Shown here: positions 47,225 to 57,718 of the stretch, piece by piece
Numbering within the stretch: the first letter of the stretch is position 1
Layout of the letters: each line of letters opens with the position of its first letter
Origin: Dechloromonas sp. CZR5
GTDB taxonomy: Bacteria; Pseudomonadota; Gammaproteobacteria; Burkholderiales; Rhodocyclaceae
Length of the DNA: 64,000 bases
Assembly: GCF_008711155.1 (NCBI RefSeq)
Contig: NZ_VUYQ01000003.1
Span: 124,001-188,000 of the forward strand
Direction of reading: 5' to 3'
The notes under the pieces: model-generated
Databases searched by the model: none
Seen by the model: only the letters and a program-made list of their open reading frames with translations
What the model was told of the DNA's origin: nothing
Translations under genes and position numbers: made by a program

Positions 47225-48776
47225 CAACGGTGTTTTTTGCCTTGCTGGACATTTCCGGGTAGTCCCGGGAAAAGTGGAGTCCACGGCTTTCCTTGCGCTG
47301 CATGGCGCAGCGAACGATGAGGTCGGCTGTGAAGACAAGGTTGCGCAATTCGATCAGGTCGTGACTGACCCGGAAATTGGCATAGAACTCGTCGATCTCG
47401 CGCATCAGTAGCCGAATGCGGTGCTTGGCCCGCTTCAGTCGCTTGGTGGTGCGCACGATGCCGACGTAGTCCCACATGAAGCGGCGCAGTTCGTCCCAGT
47501 TGTGCGAGATCACCACCTCCTCGTCAGCATCGGTAACCCTGCTCTCGTCCCATAAGGGCAATTCAGGAATATCCATCGCCTTGTGGCCGAGGATGTCGGA
47601 AACGGCCGCCTCTGCAAAGACCAGGCACTCGAGCAGCGAATTGGAGGCCAGCCGGTTGGCGCCATGAAGGCCGGTGCAGGATGCTTCTCCGGCCACATAG
47701 AGCCCTTCCAGGTCGGTGCGCCCCTTGAGGTCGCTGACGATGCCGCCGCAGGTGTAATGTGCTGCCGGGACAACCGGAATCGGGTCGCGGGTGATGTCGA
47801 TACCCAGTTCCAGGCAACGCGCATGGATGTTGGGAAAATGGCTGCGGATGAACTCCTCGCCCTTGTGGGAGATGTCCAGAAAGACGCAGTCGAGGCCGCG
47901 TTTTTTCATTTCGAAATCGATGGCACGGGCGACGATGTCGCGCGGCGCCAGTTCGGCACGCTCGTCATGTTCAGGCATGAAACGGGTGCCGTCGGCAAGG
48001 CGCAATAAACCGCCTTCGCCTCGAACGGCCTCGGAAATCAGGAAGGATTTGGCTTGCGGGTGGTAGAGGCAGGTCGGATGGAATTGGATGAATTCCATAT
48101 TGGCGACGCGGCAACCGGCACGGTAGGCCATCGCAATGCCATCGCCAGTCGAGGTGTCCGGGTTGGTCGTGTACAGATAGACCTTTCCGGCGCCGCCTGT
48201 CGCGATCAGTGTATTGGGGGCCCCAATCGTAATGACTTCGCCTGTCCGGTTGTTCAGTACGTAGGCGCCAAAACAGCGTTTGTCGGCCTTGCCCAGTTTC
48301 TCGCCAGTAATCAGGTCGATTGCAATGTGGTGTTCGAGAACGGTAATGTTGGGATTGTTGCGGACTTTTTGAGTCAGCGTCTCCTGAACGGCCAGGCCGG
48401 TGGCATCGGCGACGTGAATGACGCGCCGGGCACTATGGCCGCCTTCGCGGGTCAGGTGGTAACTGGCTGCATCCTTGGTAAAGGGTACGCCTTGATCTAT
48501 CAGCCATTCGATCACGCGCCGCCCGTTTTCGACGACAAAGCGCGTGGCTTCTTCGTCGTTGAGCCAGGCACCGGCAACTAGCGTGTCACGAATATGTGCT
48601 TCGATGGAATCCTGGCTGTCCAGAACGGCGGCAATCCCGCCTTGGGCCCAGCCCGAGGCGGAGTCTTCTAGGTTGCGTTTGCTGATCAGGGCCACCCGGC
48701 AATGAGGGGCTAGTCTAAGGGCTGCCGATTGTCCGGCGAGCCCGCTACCAATGATCAGTACATCGAATTTCTGCAC
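47193..48776 (-). CDS. nadB: L-aspartate oxidase
   Basis: 527 aa. FAD-binding [11 protein letters not shown] at the N-terminus, [22 protein letters not shown] [13 protein letters not shown] and [30 protein letters not shown]. It oxidises aspartate to iminoaspartate for NAD synthesis. The last ~11 codons overlap the end of the YgfX-like gene on the other strand. Divergent from rpoE. Confidence 0.97.
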   Translation of the reverse strand: MQKFDVLIIGSGLAGQSAALRLAPHCRVALISKRNLEDSASGWAQGGIAAVLDSQDSIEAHIRDTLVAGAWLNDEEATRFVVENGRRVIEWLIDQGVPFTKDAASYHLTREGGHSARRVIHVADATGLAVQETLTQKVRNNPNITVLEHHIAIDLITGEKLGKADKRCFGAYVLNNRTGEVITIGAPNTLIATGGAGKVYLYTTNPDTSTGDGIAMAYRAGCRVANMEFIQFHPTCLYHPQAKSFLISEAVRGEGGLLRLADGTRFMPEHDERAELAPRDIVARAIDFEMKKRGLDCVFLDISHKGEEFIRSHFPNIHARCLELGIDITRDPIPVVPAAHYTCGGIVSDLKGRTDLEGLYVAGEASCTGLHGANRLASNSLLECLVFAEAAVSDILGHKAMDIPELPLWDESRVTDADEEVVISHNWDELRRFMWDYVGIVRTTKRLKRAKHRIRLLMREIDEFYANFRVSHDLIELRNLVFTADLIVRCAMQRKESRGLHFSRDYPEMSSKAKNTVVRRRLPVRPA

Positions 48777-48946
48777 GGCTGTTCTCTAGGGGAATAGTTT
48801 TGCGCGAAATATAGCACGCACGGCGATGCGGATTTCGTTACACATGGTCACAAATAAGGATAAATCCGTCTCCTCAGCTGGAAAATCGCTGCGCTATACT
48901 GCGCTTAATAAACATACAAATCATTACCCTCAGGGAAAGTAGAGCC

Positions 48947-49546
48947 ATGACTGAGCGCGAAATCGATCAAGTGCTGGTCGAAAAGGCGCAAGGCGGAGAT
49001 CAGCACGCCTTCGACCAATTGGTGAGCAAATACCAGAGAAAGCTGGGGCGTTTGCTGTCGCGCTTCATTCGCGATCAAGCAGAAGTCGAGGATGTCTCGC
49101 AGGAGGCCTTCATCAAGGCTTATCGCGCCTTGCCGTCCTTCCGGGGAGAAAGTGCCTTCTATACCTGGCTCTATCGTATCGGTATCAATACGGCTAAGAA
49201 TTACCTCGTTTCCCAGGGACGAAGGGCGCCAACCACGACCGAGTTCGATTCGGAAGAGGCGGAAAACTTCGAAGATGCCTCCCAGTTGAGGGACATCAAT
49301 ACGCCGGAGAGTCTGTTGTTGTCGAAGCAGATCGGCCATACGGTCAATGCCGCCATGGATTCGCTTCCTGACGAGTTGCGTACGGCGATTGTCCTGCGCG
49401 AACTCGAAGGACTCTCCTATGAAGAGATCGCCGACATCATGCACTGTCCGATCGGCACGGTACGTTCGCGAATTTTTCGCGCGCGTGAGGCGGTTGCCGC
49501 CAAGCTCAGACCGCTACTCGACACGGCACCCGATAGGCGCTGGTAA
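48947..49546 (+). CDS. rpoE: RNA polymerase sigma factor RpoE (ECF family)
   Basis: 199 aa with sigma-2 (LVSKYQRKLGRLLSRF..VEDVSQEAFIKAYRALPSFRGES) and sigma-4 (LREL-EGLSYEEIADIMHCPIGTVRSRIFRAREA) regions, highly like E. coli sigma E. It controls envelope-stress genes such as degP, found just downstream. The 170 nt before it hold a TATACT box at 48895-48900 but no clear sigma-E-type element. Striking feature: the next gene is rseC, with no rseA or rseB between. Confidence 0.97.
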   Translation: MTEREIDQVLVEKAQGGDQHAFDQLVSKYQRKLGRLLSRFIRDQAEVEDVSQEAFIKAYRALPSFRGESAFYTWLYRIGINTAKNYLVSQGRRAPTTTEFDSEEAENFEDASQLRDINTPESLLLSKQIGHTVNAAMDSLPDELRTAIVLRELEGLSYEEIADIMHCPIGTVRSRIFRAREAVAAKLRPLLDTAPDRRW

Positions 49547-49552
49547 TTCTTG

Positions 49553-49987
49553 ATGAATGACGAATTGATCACTGTTCGCGGCGTGGTCCGTGCGCTGGAG
49601 GGTGGCGATGCCCTGGTTGAAGTGGAGCAGGGCGGCTGCGGCCGCTGTCACGAGGAGGGCGGCTGCGGCGGGCAGCAACTGACCCAGATGTTTTGTAGCG
49701 GCCCCAAGTCCTATCGTGCTGAAAACACCATCGGTGCCGACGTTGGGGACCGTGTCGTGGTTGCCACGCCATCCGGGAGTGTTCGTCGTACGGCAAATCT
49801 CGCGTACGGCGTGCCTTTGATGGGAGCCATCGGCGGTGCGCTGATCGGGACACCGGTTGGCGGCGATCCGGGCGCCGTGGTGGGTGCGATTTGTGGTTTG
49901 GTTGCCGCGCTTGGCTATGTGCGCCTTCGCTCGCGCCTCGACGTGGGCGGTGTCCGCAGCCGCCCCCGTCTTGTGTCCCATTCCTAG
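49553..49987 (+). CDS. rseC: RseC/SoxR-reducing-system protein
   Basis: 144 aa from ATG 49553 (TTG 49550 is an alternative). An N-terminal cysteine motif CGRCHEEGGCGG is followed by two membrane helices (TANLAYGVPLMGAIGGALIGTP and PGAVVGAICGLVAALGYV). RseC family proteins modulate sigma-E activity or reduce SoxR via Rnf; the role is not fixed. It starts 6 nt after rpoE and precedes degP, consistent with an envelope-stress operon. Confidence 0.93.
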   Translation: MNDELITVRGVVRALEGGDALVEVEQGGCGRCHEEGGCGGQQLTQMFCSGPKSYRAENTIGADVGDRVVVATPSGSVRRTANLAYGVPLMGAIGGALIGTPVGGDPGAVVGAICGLVAALGYVRLRSRLDVGGVRSRPRLVSHS

Positions 49988-50011
49988 TTGAGCCAGGAGG
50001 TCATGTTGACT

Positions 50012-51436
50012 ATGAAACGTTTTGCAGCCCTCATTGTCCTGTGGTTTCTGTCTACCGGCATTTTTGCGCAGGCGCGCGGTTTGCCTGACTTTTCCGACTT
50101 GGCGGAAAAGCAGGGGCCGGCCGTGGTGAATATCAGTACGACGCATGTTGTGCGCGGCCAGGCCCAGATGATGCCGTTCCCGTTTGACGAAAACGATCCA
50201 GCCTTCGAGTTCTTCAAGCGTTTCATTCCTCGTTCTCCAGGTGGCGGCATGCCGCGTGACTTCGAGAACAAGTCGCTTGGTTCCGGATTCGTTGTCAGTG
50301 GCGATGGCTATATTTTGACCAATGCCCACGTTGTCGATGGAGCCGACGAGGTGACGGTTCGTTTGACCGACAAGCGCGAATTCAAGGCAAAGATCATCGG
50401 TGCAGACAAGCGGACGGATGTGGCGCTGATCAAGATCGAGGCATCGGGGCTGCCGGTCGTGAAGCTCGGCGACCCGGCGCAACTGAAGGTTGGCGAATGG
50501 GTGGTAGCCATCGGGTCGCCGTTCGGTTTCGATAATTCGGTGACGGCAGGCATCGTTTCCGCAAAGGGACGCTCGCTGCCTCAGGAAAATTATGTGCCTT
50601 TCATCCAGACCGATGTGGCAATCAACCCCGGCAATTCGGGCGGGCCGCTGTTCAACATGCGGGGAGAGGTTGTCGGCATAAATTCCCAGATCTACAGTCG
50701 GAGCGGTGGTTATATGGGCGTCTCCTTTGCCATCCCGATCGATGTGGCCATGGATATCCAGAGCCAGTTACGTGCCTCCGGCAAGGTCAGCCGCGGTCGT
50801 CTGGGTGTGGTTATTCAGGAGGTGAGCAAGGAGTTGGCTGATTCGCTGGGCTTGGCTCGTCCCATGGGCGCGGTGGTTAATTCCGTGGAAAAGGGCGGAC
50901 CGGCCGAGAAGGCTGGCGTGGAGGCGGGCGACGTCATCCTCAAATTTGATGGCAAGGCGATCAATAGCTCAGCGGATTTGCCGCGTCTTGTTGCTGCCAC
51001 GCGTCCGGGAGCGCGTTCCACGATACAGTTGTGGCGCAAGGGTACGACCCGCGATATTCAGGTGACGGTTGGTGAAATGCCCGACGAAAAGCTGGCGGGC
51101 GGCAAACCCTCCAAGAGCGCAAAGCCTGCAGAACAGGCACCCAATCGTCTCGGATTGGTGGTGAGTGAATTGACTGCAGAGCAAAAACGCGAACTGAAAA
51201 TGAATTCCGGCCTTCTGGTCGAGGATGTACGCGGTATCGGAGCCCGCTCCGATCTGCGGGCCGGCGATGTGATCATTGCCGTGATCAGCAAGGGAGCGAC
51301 GACAGAGGTCAAGTCGGTTGATCAGTTCAACAAACTGTTGGCCCAGTTCGAGAAAGGCAGTAACGTGACCTTGCTCGTCCGGCGTGGCGAAATGCAGACA
51401 TTCATCACGATCAAGGGTTTGAACGGTGGGAATTGA
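50012..51436 (+). CDS. degP: periplasmic serine protease DegP/MucD
   Basis: 474 aa from ATG 50012; AGGAGG lies 11 nt upstream. Start choices at 50003 and 50006 are in frame. Signal peptide MKRFAALIVLWFLSTGIFAQA. Catalytic triad His in TNAHVVDGA, Asp in DKRTDVALIK, Ser in NPGNSGGPLFN; two PDZ domains follow (near residues 260-350 and 370-460). It is a chaperone-protease for misfolded envelope proteins, the classical sigma-E target, here in the rpoE cluster. Its 3' end overlaps the next gene by 11 nt. Confidence 0.96.
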   Translation: MKRFAALIVLWFLSTGIFAQARGLPDFSDLAEKQGPAVVNISTTHVVRGQAQMMPFPFDENDPAFEFFKRFIPRSPGGGMPRDFENKSLGSGFVVSGDGYILTNAHVVDGADEVTVRLTDKREFKAKIIGADKRTDVALIKIEASGLPVVKLGDPAQLKVGEWVVAIGSPFGFDNSVTAGIVSAKGRSLPQENYVPFIQTDVAINPGNSGGPLFNMRGEVVGINSQIYSRSGGYMGVSFAIPIDVAMDIQSQLRASGKVSRGRLGVVIQEVSKELADSLGLARPMGAVVNSVEKGGPAEKAGVEAGDVILKFDGKAINSSADLPRLVAATRPGARSTIQLWRKGTTRDIQVTVGEMPDEKLAGGKPSKSAKPAEQAPNRLGLVVSELTAEQKRELKMNSGLLVEDVRGIGARSDLRAGDVIIAVISKGATTEVKSVDQFNKLLAQFEKGSNVTLLVRRGEMQTFITIKGLNGGN

Positions 51437-51671
51437 GTTGACCTTGATGAGTCGTGGTTATTGCCATCTCTGTCACGACATGGAGGTGGCGCTGGCGCCG
51501 CTGGCAGAGGAATTCGGAGCCGCAGTGGTCGTTGTCGATGTTGATGCCGATCCGGACCTGGAGGCCAAATACGATGAGCTGGTGCCGGTCTTGCTGCATG
51601 GCGATACCGAGCTCTGTCATTACTTTCTGGACGAAGCCAAAACCCGTGAATATTTGGCCGGAATCCGCTAG
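51426..51671 (+). CDS. glutaredoxin/thioredoxin-fold protein (DUF836)
   Basis: 81 aa from GTG 51426. CHLC redox pair at residues 13-16 in SRGYCHLCHDM, then DVDADPDLEAKYDELVPVLLHGD, typical of the small DUF836 glutaredoxin-like family. Redox partner unknown. The GTG overlaps the degP stop by 11 nt, so it is translationally coupled. A terminator follows 23 nt later. Confidence 0.9.
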   Translation: MGIELTLMSRGYCHLCHDMEVALAPLAEEFGAAVVVVDVDADPDLEAKYDELVPVLLHGDTELCHYFLDEAKTREYLAGIR

Positions 51672-51694
51672 AATTCAGGGTCTTCTGAAAAGGG

Positions 51695-51720
51695 AAGGGC
51701 GCCGGACAGCGCCCTTTTTT
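51695..51720 (+). terminator. rho-independent terminator before lepA
   Basis: 6-8 bp GC-rich stem (GGGCGC 51697-51702 with GCGCCC 51709-51714, 6-nt loop) followed by T6. It separates the degP/DUF836 transcript from lepA, which begins 10 nt further on, so lepA must be served by read-through or an overlapping promoter. Confidence 0.85.
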
Positions 51721-51730
51721 ACTGGCAGCA

Positions 51731-53521
51731 ATGGATCACATTAGAAACTTCTCCATCATCGCGCACATTGACCACGGCAAATCGACGCTGGCCGATCGCA
51801 TCATCCACCTGTGCGGTGGCTTGTCCGATCGCGAAATGGAGGCGCAGGTGCTCGATTCGATGGATATCGAACGTGAGCGCGGTATTACCATCAAGGCACA
51901 GACTGCCGCGCTGAACTACAAGGCTCGGGATGGCAAGGTCTACAACCTGAACCTGATCGACACGCCGGGGCACGTGGACTTCTCCTATGAAGTCTCCCGC
52001 TCTTTGTCGGCCTGCGAAGGGGCCTTGCTGGTCGTCGATGCGTCGCAAGGCGTCGAAGCGCAGACTGTGGCCAACTGCTATACCGCCATCGAGCTCGATG
52101 TCGAAGTTGTCCCGGTGCTGAACAAGATCGACTTGCCGTCAGCCGACCCGGACAATGCCCGCCAGGAAATCGAGGATGTCATTGGCATCGACGCGACCGA
52201 GGCGGTTCTGGCCTCGGCCAAGACCGGACTGGGTGTGCAGGATATCCTGGAGGCTGTTGTCGCCCGCGTGCCGCCGCCCAAGGGCGACCCGGAAGCGCCA
52301 CTGAAAGCGCTGATCATCGATTCATGGTTCGATAACTACGTCGGCGTCGTCATGCTGGTACGGGTTGTCGATGGCGTGATGCGTCCGAAGGACAAGCTGT
52401 ATTTCATGGCCACCGAGGCGCAGCAGCTTTGCGAACAGGTCGGTGTCTTCTCGCCGAAATCGGTGCAGCGCAGCGAATTGCGTGCAGGCGAGGTGGGCTT
52501 CGTCATTTCCGGCATCAAGGAGTTGAAGGCGGCCAAGGTCGGCGATACCATTACCACGGTGGACCGCAAGGCCGCCGAGCCGCTGCCTGGCTTCAAGGAA
52601 ATCAAACCACAGGTCTTTGCGGGTCTGTACCCGGTCGAATCGAACCAATACGATTCGCTGCGCGAATCGCTGGAAAAGCTCAAGCTCAACGATGCGTCGC
52701 TGCAATACGAGCCTGAAGTTTCGCAGGCGCTGGGTTTCGGCTTCCGTTGCGGCTTCCTGGGACTTTTGCACATGGAAATCGTGCAGGAGCGCTTGGAACG
52801 TGAATTCGACCAGGACCTGATCACCACTGCACCGACCGTTGTTTACGAGGTCGTGCAGCGCGACGGCAGCGTCATCCAGGTGGAAAATCCGGCCAAGCTG
52901 CCCGAGGTTTCCAAGGTCGAGGAAGTGCGCGAACCGATCATCACGGCAACGATTTTCGTGCCGCAGGATTACCTCGGCAACGTCATCACGCTGTGCAACC
53001 AGAAGCGCGGCAACCAGGTTGACATGCACTATCACGGTCGCCAGGTGAAGCTGGTCTATGAAATGCCGATGGCCGAAGTGGTGATGGATTTCTTCGACAA
53101 GCTGAAATCCTGTTCCAAAGGCTATGCATCGCTCGACTACGATTTCAAGGAATACCGCGCAGCCGATGTCGTCAAGCTCGACATCCTGATCAACAGTGAA
53201 AAGGTCGATGCCCTGTCCCTGATCGTGCACCGCTCGAATTCGCAATATCGCGGTCGCGAATTGGCCTCCAAGATGCGCGAATTGATTCCGCGGCAAATGT
53301 ATGACGTGGCCATCCAGGCCGCCATCGGGTCGCACATCATCGCTCGCGAGAACGTCAAGGCCATGCGCAAGGACGTGCTGGCCAAGTGTTACGGCGGTGA
53401 TATCTCGCGGAAGAAGAAACTGCTCGAAAAGCAGAAGGCCGGCAAGAAGCGCATGAAACAGGTCGGTTCCGTGGAGATTCCGCAGGAAGCCTTCCTGGCC
53501 GTGCTGCGCGTGGATAACTGA
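51731..53521 (+). CDS. lepA: elongation factor 4 (LepA)
   Basis: 596 aa ribosomal GTPase. G1 [10 protein letters not shown]3 DTPGHVDF, G4 NKID, LepA-specific C-terminal domain ([36 protein letters not shown]). It acts in translation and 30S biogenesis. Adjacent to lepB as in many proteobacteria. Confidence 0.98.
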   Translation: MDHIRNFSIIAHIDHGKSTLADRIIHLCGGLSDREMEAQVLDSMDIERERGITIKAQTAALNYKARDGKVYNLNLIDTPGHVDFSYEVSRSLSACEGALLVVDASQGVEAQTVANCYTAIELDVEVVPVLNKIDLPSADPDNARQEIEDVIGIDATEAVLASAKTGLGVQDILEAVVARVPPPKGDPEAPLKALIIDSWFDNYVGVVMLVRVVDGVMRPKDKLYFMATEAQQLCEQVGVFSPKSVQRSELRAGEVGFVISGIKELKAAKVGDTITTVDRKAAEPLPGFKEIKPQVFAGLYPVESNQYDSLRESLEKLKLNDASLQYEPEVSQALGFGFRCGFLGLLHMEIVQERLEREFDQDLITTAPTVVYEVVQRDGSVIQVENPAKLPEVSKVEEVREPIITATIFVPQDYLGNVITLCNQKRGNQVDMHYHGRQVKLVYEMPMAEVVMDFFDKLKSCSKGYASLDYDFKEYRAADVVKLDILINSEKVDALSLIVHRSNSQYRGRELASKMRELIPRQMYDVAIQAAIGSHIIARENVKAMRKDVLAKCYGGDISRKKKLLEKQKAGKKRMKQVGSVEIPQEAFLAVLRVDN

Positions 53522-53534
53522 CGAGAAATTGACG

Positions 53535-54323
53535 ATGAACTTTGCCCTGATCCTGTTCGTCCTGCTGGTGGTTTCCGGTGCGCTCTATGCGGTGGATGTC
53601 CTGAAGTTCCGCAAACTGCGTGCCAAGGATGCCAAGGAGCCGCTTTGGGTGGAGTGGGGCGCCAGTTTCTTTCCGGTCATTCTGATCGTGTTCGTTCTTC
53701 GTTCCTTCCTTTTCGAGCCGTTCAAGATTCCGTCCGGATCGATGATCCCGACCCTGCTGGTCGGCGACTTCATTCTGGTTAACAAATTCACCTATGGCAT
53801 TCGCCTGCCGGTCATCAACAAAAAGATCATTGCCATCAATTCCCCTCAGCGCGGTGATGTCATGGTCTTTCGGTATCCGGAGGACCCTTCACTCGATTAC
53901 ATCAAACGCGTTGTCGGCCTGCCGGGTGATACGGTGTCTTACCAGAACAAGAAGCTGACGATCAATGGCGTCATGGTTCCGACGCAGAAGATTGGCGATT
54001 ATTTGCACCCTGAGCGCTTGTATTACTCGGAGCAATATCAGGAAAAGCTGGGTGATGTCGAACATCGGGCACTGAACGATGCCGACGCCCCGGCCTTCAT
54101 ACCCGATGCAGCACGCTTTCCGCACCGTGAGAATTGCACATACAATGCAGCAGGCGTTATTTGCAAGGTGCCGGAGGGGCACTATTTCATGATGGGTGAC
54201 AACCGTGACAATAGCCGAGACAGTCGCGCCTGGGGATTTGTCCCCGAGGAGAATATTGTCGGCAAGGCGTTTTTCATCTGGCTGAATTTCAGCGATATCA
54301 GTCGGGTTGGTTCCTTCAGGTAA
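53535..54323 (+). CDS. lepB: signal peptidase I
   Basis: 262 aa from ATG 53535. An N-terminal membrane helix (NFALILFVLLVVSGALYAVD), a second (FFPVILIVFVLRSFLFEPF), catalytic Ser in IPSGSMIPTLLVGD, catalytic Lys in DYIKRVVGLPGD and the GDNRDNSRDSR box. It removes Sec signal peptides at the outer face of the inner membrane. TTG 53529 is an unneeded alternative start. Confidence 0.97.
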   Translation: MNFALILFVLLVVSGALYAVDVLKFRKLRAKDAKEPLWVEWGASFFPVILIVFVLRSFLFEPFKIPSGSMIPTLLVGDFILVNKFTYGIRLPVINKKIIAINSPQRGDVMVFRYPEDPSLDYIKRVVGLPGDTVSYQNKKLTINGVMVPTQKIGDYLHPERLYYSEQYQEKLGDVEHRALNDADAPAFIPDAARFPHRENCTYNAAGVICKVPEGHYFMMGDNRDNSRDSRAWGFVPEENIVGKAFFIWLNFSDISRVGSFR

Positions 54324-54333
54324 GGGGAAAACG

Positions 54334-54687
54334 ATGGAAAATCAACGTGGGGTGGCTCTCTCCGGTTTGCTGTTCTGGAGTGTTGTTCTGGTTTTGGTTG
54401 CCGTGCTTGGGATGAAGGTACTGCCTACCTATATCGAATACGCCAAAATTCTGAAGGATGCGAAGGCAACCGTTGCCAAGGTGGCTCCCGATTCAACCGT
54501 AGCCGATGTGCGTCGTACCTTCGACAAGTTCGCTGAAATCGACATGCTGGATTTTCCTTCTTCCCAATTGGATGTCACCAAGGATGGTGGGCGGATTGTC
54601 ATCGAGTTTGGTTACGAAAAGCGCATCCATCTGTTCTGGAATGTCAGCCTGCTGATCGACTACAAGGGTTCGACCGCTGGGTCATAA
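54334..54687 (+). CDS. DUF4845 family membrane protein
   Basis: 117 aa from ATG 54334 with GGGGAAAA ribosome site. One N-terminal membrane helix (GLLFWSVVLVLVAVLGMKVLP, residues 9-29), then a periplasmic domain ending in FEYEKRIHLFWNVSLLIDYKG. DUF4845 proteins sit between lepB and rnc in many beta- and gammaproteobacteria; function unknown. Confidence 0.9.
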   Translation: MENQRGVALSGLLFWSVVLVLVAVLGMKVLPTYIEYAKILKDAKATVAKVAPDSTVADVRRTFDKFAEIDMLDFPSSQLDVTKDGGRIVIEFGYEKRIHLFWNVSLLIDYKGSTAGS

Positions 54688-54691
54688 GGCC

Positions 54692-55360
54692 ATGACTGCG
54701 CAGGCTGTTGCCAGGACACTTGGTCATGTTTTTTCCGATGAGACGCTGCTGGTAACGGCGCTGACGCATCGGAGCTACGGCACTCCCAACAATGAGCGCC
54801 TGGAATTCCTGGGTGACGGCATTCTGGATTTCGTGATCGCCGCATCGCTGTTCCACCGTTTCCCCGGGTTACCCGAAGGGGATTTGTCGCGCTTGCGGGC
54901 GAACCTGGTTCGCCAGGAGTCGCTGCATCGGCTGGCGCAGGAGCTGAAAATTGGCGATGTTCTTCGTCTCGGCGAAGGAGAACTGAGAAGTGGCGGGGCG
55001 CAGCGCCCGTCGATACTGGCCGATGCGCTCGAGGCGGTATTGGGGGCGATCTATCTCGATGCCGGTTTTCCGGTGGCGCAACAGGTCATCGAGCAGCTCT
55101 ACGCGCCCATGCTCGATGAGTTGAAGCCGGGTCAGTTCCAGAAGGATGCCAAGACACGCCTGCAGGAATGGCTGCAAGGGCGGAAGAAACCTTTGCCACG
55201 CTACCTGTTGCTGGAAACAACCGGTGCGGCACACAGCCAGCGTTTCGAGGTGGCTTGCGAGATCGATGCTCCCACCTTGCGTACCATCGGACATGGCACC
55301 AGCCGGCGTATTGCCGAGCAGGTTGCCGCCGAACAGGCCCTGAAAGAACTTCAAGCATGA
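54692..55360 (+). CDS. rnc: ribonuclease III
   Basis: 222 aa. Signature NERLEFLGDGILD with the catalytic Glu/Asp, a second metal site in DALEAVLGAIYLDAG, then a double-stranded RNA-binding domain at the C-terminus. Processes rRNA and regulatory dsRNA. Starts 4 nt after DUF4845; its TGA overlaps the era ATG by 4 nt. Confidence 0.98.
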   Translation: MTAQAVARTLGHVFSDETLLVTALTHRSYGTPNNERLEFLGDGILDFVIAASLFHRFPGLPEGDLSRLRANLVRQESLHRLAQELKIGDVLRLGEGELRSGGAQRPSILADALEAVLGAIYLDAGFPVAQQVIEQLYAPMLDELKPGQFQKDAKTRLQEWLQGRKKPLPRYLLLETTGAAHSQRFEVACEIDAPTLRTIGHGTSRRIAEQVAAEQALKELQA

Positions 55361-56241
55361 AAAAAATCCGTTCCGGCTATATCGCCATCGTCGGCCGTCC
55401 CAATGTCGGGAAGTCGACTCTGCTCAATCGCCTGGTCGGCGAGAAGATCAGTATCGTTTCGCGGAAAGCGCAGACAACGCGGCACCGTATCACCGGCATC
55501 CTGACCAACGACGATGCGCAGTTCGTCTTCGTCGATACGCCGGGATTCCAGACCAAGTTTTCCAATGCCCTGAACCGCGCCATGAACCGCGGCGTGACAC
55601 AGACGCTGAACGACGTCGATGTTGTCTTGTTCGTGGTCGAAGCCGGGCGCTACGATGCCAAGGACAAATCCGTCGTTCGCCTCTTGCCCAAGGACCGGCC
55701 GGTTATTTTGGTGGTCAACAAGACCGATCAGCTCAAGGAGCGCAACGCGCTGTTGCCGTTTTTGGCAACCGTGTCGGCCGATTTCGACTATTCGGCGGTT
55801 GTGCCCATCAGCGCCGCAAAAGGCAAGCAAACCGACGATTTGCTCGCTGAAGCACGGAAGCATCTGCCCAACGAGGGCCTGATGTTCCCGGAAGACGATT
55901 TGACCGACAAGAGCGAGCGTTTCCTGGCATCGGAATACATTCGCGAGAAAGTCTTCCGCCTGCTGGGCGATGAGCTGCCTTATGCGACAGCTGTCGAAAT
56001 CGAGCGCTTCGAGGTCGAAGGTGCATTGCGCCGGATCTTTGCCGCGATTGTCGTCGACCGCGAAGGCCACAAGGCCATTGTTATCGGCAAGGGTGGCGAA
56101 TCGCTCAAGCGCATTGCCAGCGAGGCACGGCAGGACATGGAGCGGCTTTTCGACGGCAAGGTTTACCTTGAAATCTGGGTCAAGGTGAAATCCGGCTGGA
56201 ACGACGATGAGCGTCTGCTGAAGAGCCTCGGCTACGAATGA
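55357..56241 (+). CDS. era: GTPase Era
   Basis: 294 aa from ATG 55357. GTPase motifs GRPNVGKST (G1), DTPGF (G3), NKTD (G4) and a C-terminal KH domain with AIVIGKGGESLKRI. Binds 16S rRNA for 30S maturation. A longer in-frame extension into rnc is rejected. 4-nt overlaps on both sides with rnc and recO. Confidence 0.98.
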   Translation: MKKIRSGYIAIVGRPNVGKSTLLNRLVGEKISIVSRKAQTTRHRITGILTNDDAQFVFVDTPGFQTKFSNALNRAMNRGVTQTLNDVDVVLFVVEAGRYDAKDKSVVRLLPKDRPVILVVNKTDQLKERNALLPFLATVSADFDYSAVVPISAAKGKQTDDLLAEARKHLPNEGLMFPEDDLTDKSERFLASEYIREKVFRLLGDELPYATAVEIERFEVEGALRRIFAAIVVDREGHKAIVIGKGGESLKRIASEARQDMERLFDGKVYLEIWVKVKSGWNDDERLLKSLGYE

Positions 56242-56966
56242 GTCTGCGCAGCAAGGTCGACGGCCAGCCGGCCTACGTTCTGCACACCTATCCCTTTCGG
56301 GAAACCAGTTTGATTGTCGAAGTTTTTTCCCGGGATTTCGGGAGAATGGCCTTGCTCGCCCGCGGCGCGCGTCGGCCGCGCTCTGCCATCCGCGGTCTGC
56401 TCATGGCCTTCCAGCCACTCGAAATAGGCTGGGCGGGCAAGGGCGAGGTGCTCACCCTGATGAAGGCCGAGTGGCAAGGCGGACAACCGCTCCTGGCGGG
56501 CGAGGCGCTGTTCTGCGGCTATTATCTGAACGAGTTGTTGATCCACCTGCTGCCGCGCGAAGATGCCCACGAGCGGCTTTTCGAGCGCTATGCCGAGATG
56601 CTGGCGCGTCTGGCAGACGATCCGCAGGGCAGGGTTCGCGAAGCCGATCTGCGCCGCTTCGAGAAAACACTCCTGCAGGAGCTCGGCTACGGCCTGACCC
56701 TGAATCACGATAGCGACGGTGCCCCTATCGTTGCGGATGCCCATTACACTTATCGCATGGAGCAGGGGCCGGTTCGGCTGGAACATGACGCAGGCGCCTC
56801 GCAGGTGGTCAGCGGCAAAACCTTGCATGATCTCGAAGCCGAGGATTTTTCCGATCCTCGGTCGCGTCAGGAAGCGAAAGCGCTCATGCGGACCTTGATG
56901 GCCTATTACCTGGCCGGCAAGGAACTGGAAACACGAAAAATATTCAAGGAGTTGCAAGAGCTATGA
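56238..56966 (+). CDS. recO: DNA repair protein RecO
   Basis: 242 aa. N-terminal OB fold ([37 protein letters not shown]) and a helical C-terminal domain. RecO assists RecA loading on single-stranded DNA. It ends in an ATGA overlap with pdxJ. No zinc-finger cysteines are visible, as in most proteobacteria. Confidence 0.96.
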   Translation: MSLRSKVDGQPAYVLHTYPFRETSLIVEVFSRDFGRMALLARGARRPRSAIRGLLMAFQPLEIGWAGKGEVLTLMKAEWQGGQPLLAGEALFCGYYLNELLIHLLPREDAHERLFERYAEMLARLADDPQGRVREADLRRFEKTLLQELGYGLTLNHDSDGAPIVADAHYTYRMEQGPVRLEHDAGASQVVSGKTLHDLEAEDFSDPRSRQEAKALMRTLMAYYLAGKELETRKIFKELQEL

Positions 56967-57718
56967 TCGAACTGGGCGTCAATATCGACCACATTGCCAC
57001 CATCCGCCAGGCCCGCCGGACTTACGAACCGGACCCGGTCTGGGGCGCTGTCGAGGCGCATTTGGGCGGTGCGGATGGCATTACCGTGCATTTGCGCGAA
57101 GATCGTCGGCACATTCAGGATGCGGATGTCCGCCGGCTGCGCGAAACGACGCAGATCAAGCTGAATCTGGAAATGGCGGCAACCGACGAAATGGTCGGCA
57201 TCGCCTGCGCACTCAAACCCGAAATGGCCATGCTGGTTCCCGAGGGGCGGCATGAGGTCACGACCGAAGGCGGTCTCGATATCCTGGCGCAGGAAAGCCG
57301 CCTCACGGACGTCATTTCCCGACTCGCCGACGCCGGTATCACGACCAGCGTATTCATCGATGCCGAGCCCGCACAGATCGAAGCGGCAGCGCGTATCGGA
57401 GCCCGTGTCTGCGAGGTTCACACCGGCCCTTATGCCCACGCCTTCCATGATCGCGGGCGCGATGCGGAAGCGTCGGCCGTCCTTGCCGAACTGGACAAGA
57501 TCCGCAAGGCCGGCGAAGTGATTCGCCAGTTGGGCATGCGTTTCAACGCCGGACATGCCTTGAATTACTACAACGTCCAGCCGGTAGCCATGCTGGCTGG
57601 TATCCGTGAACTGCATATCGGCCATGCGATCGTCAGCCGCGCCGTGTTCGTCGGCTTGCGCGAAGCGGTGCGGGAAATGAAAGCCTTGATGCGCGAAGCG
57701 GCACAGAGCGGCGAATGA
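56963..57718 (+). CDS. pdxJ: pyridoxine 5'-phosphate synthase
   Basis: 251 aa TIM-barrel enzyme of vitamin B6 synthesis. Motifs [16 protein letters not shown] at the start, [35 protein letters not shown] and [10 protein letters not shown] at the end. Common recO-pdxJ-acpS arrangement; ATGA overlaps on both sides. Confidence 0.98.
   Translation: MIELGVNIDHIATIRQARRTYEPDPVWGAVEAHLGGADGITVHLREDRRHIQDADVRRLRETTQIKLNLEMAATDEMVGIACALKPEMAMLVPEGRHEVTTEGGLDILAQESRLTDVISRLADAGITTSVFIDAEPAQIEAAARIGARVCEVHTGPYAHAFHDRGRDAEASAVLAELDKIRKAGEVIRQLGMRFNAGHALNYYNVQPVAMLAGIRELHIGHAIVSRAVFVGLREAVREMKALMREAAQSGE

Noticed and set aside
52322..53335. Minus-strand frame within lepA
   Set aside because: Shadow of the lepA coding region without ribosome site or recognisable domain.
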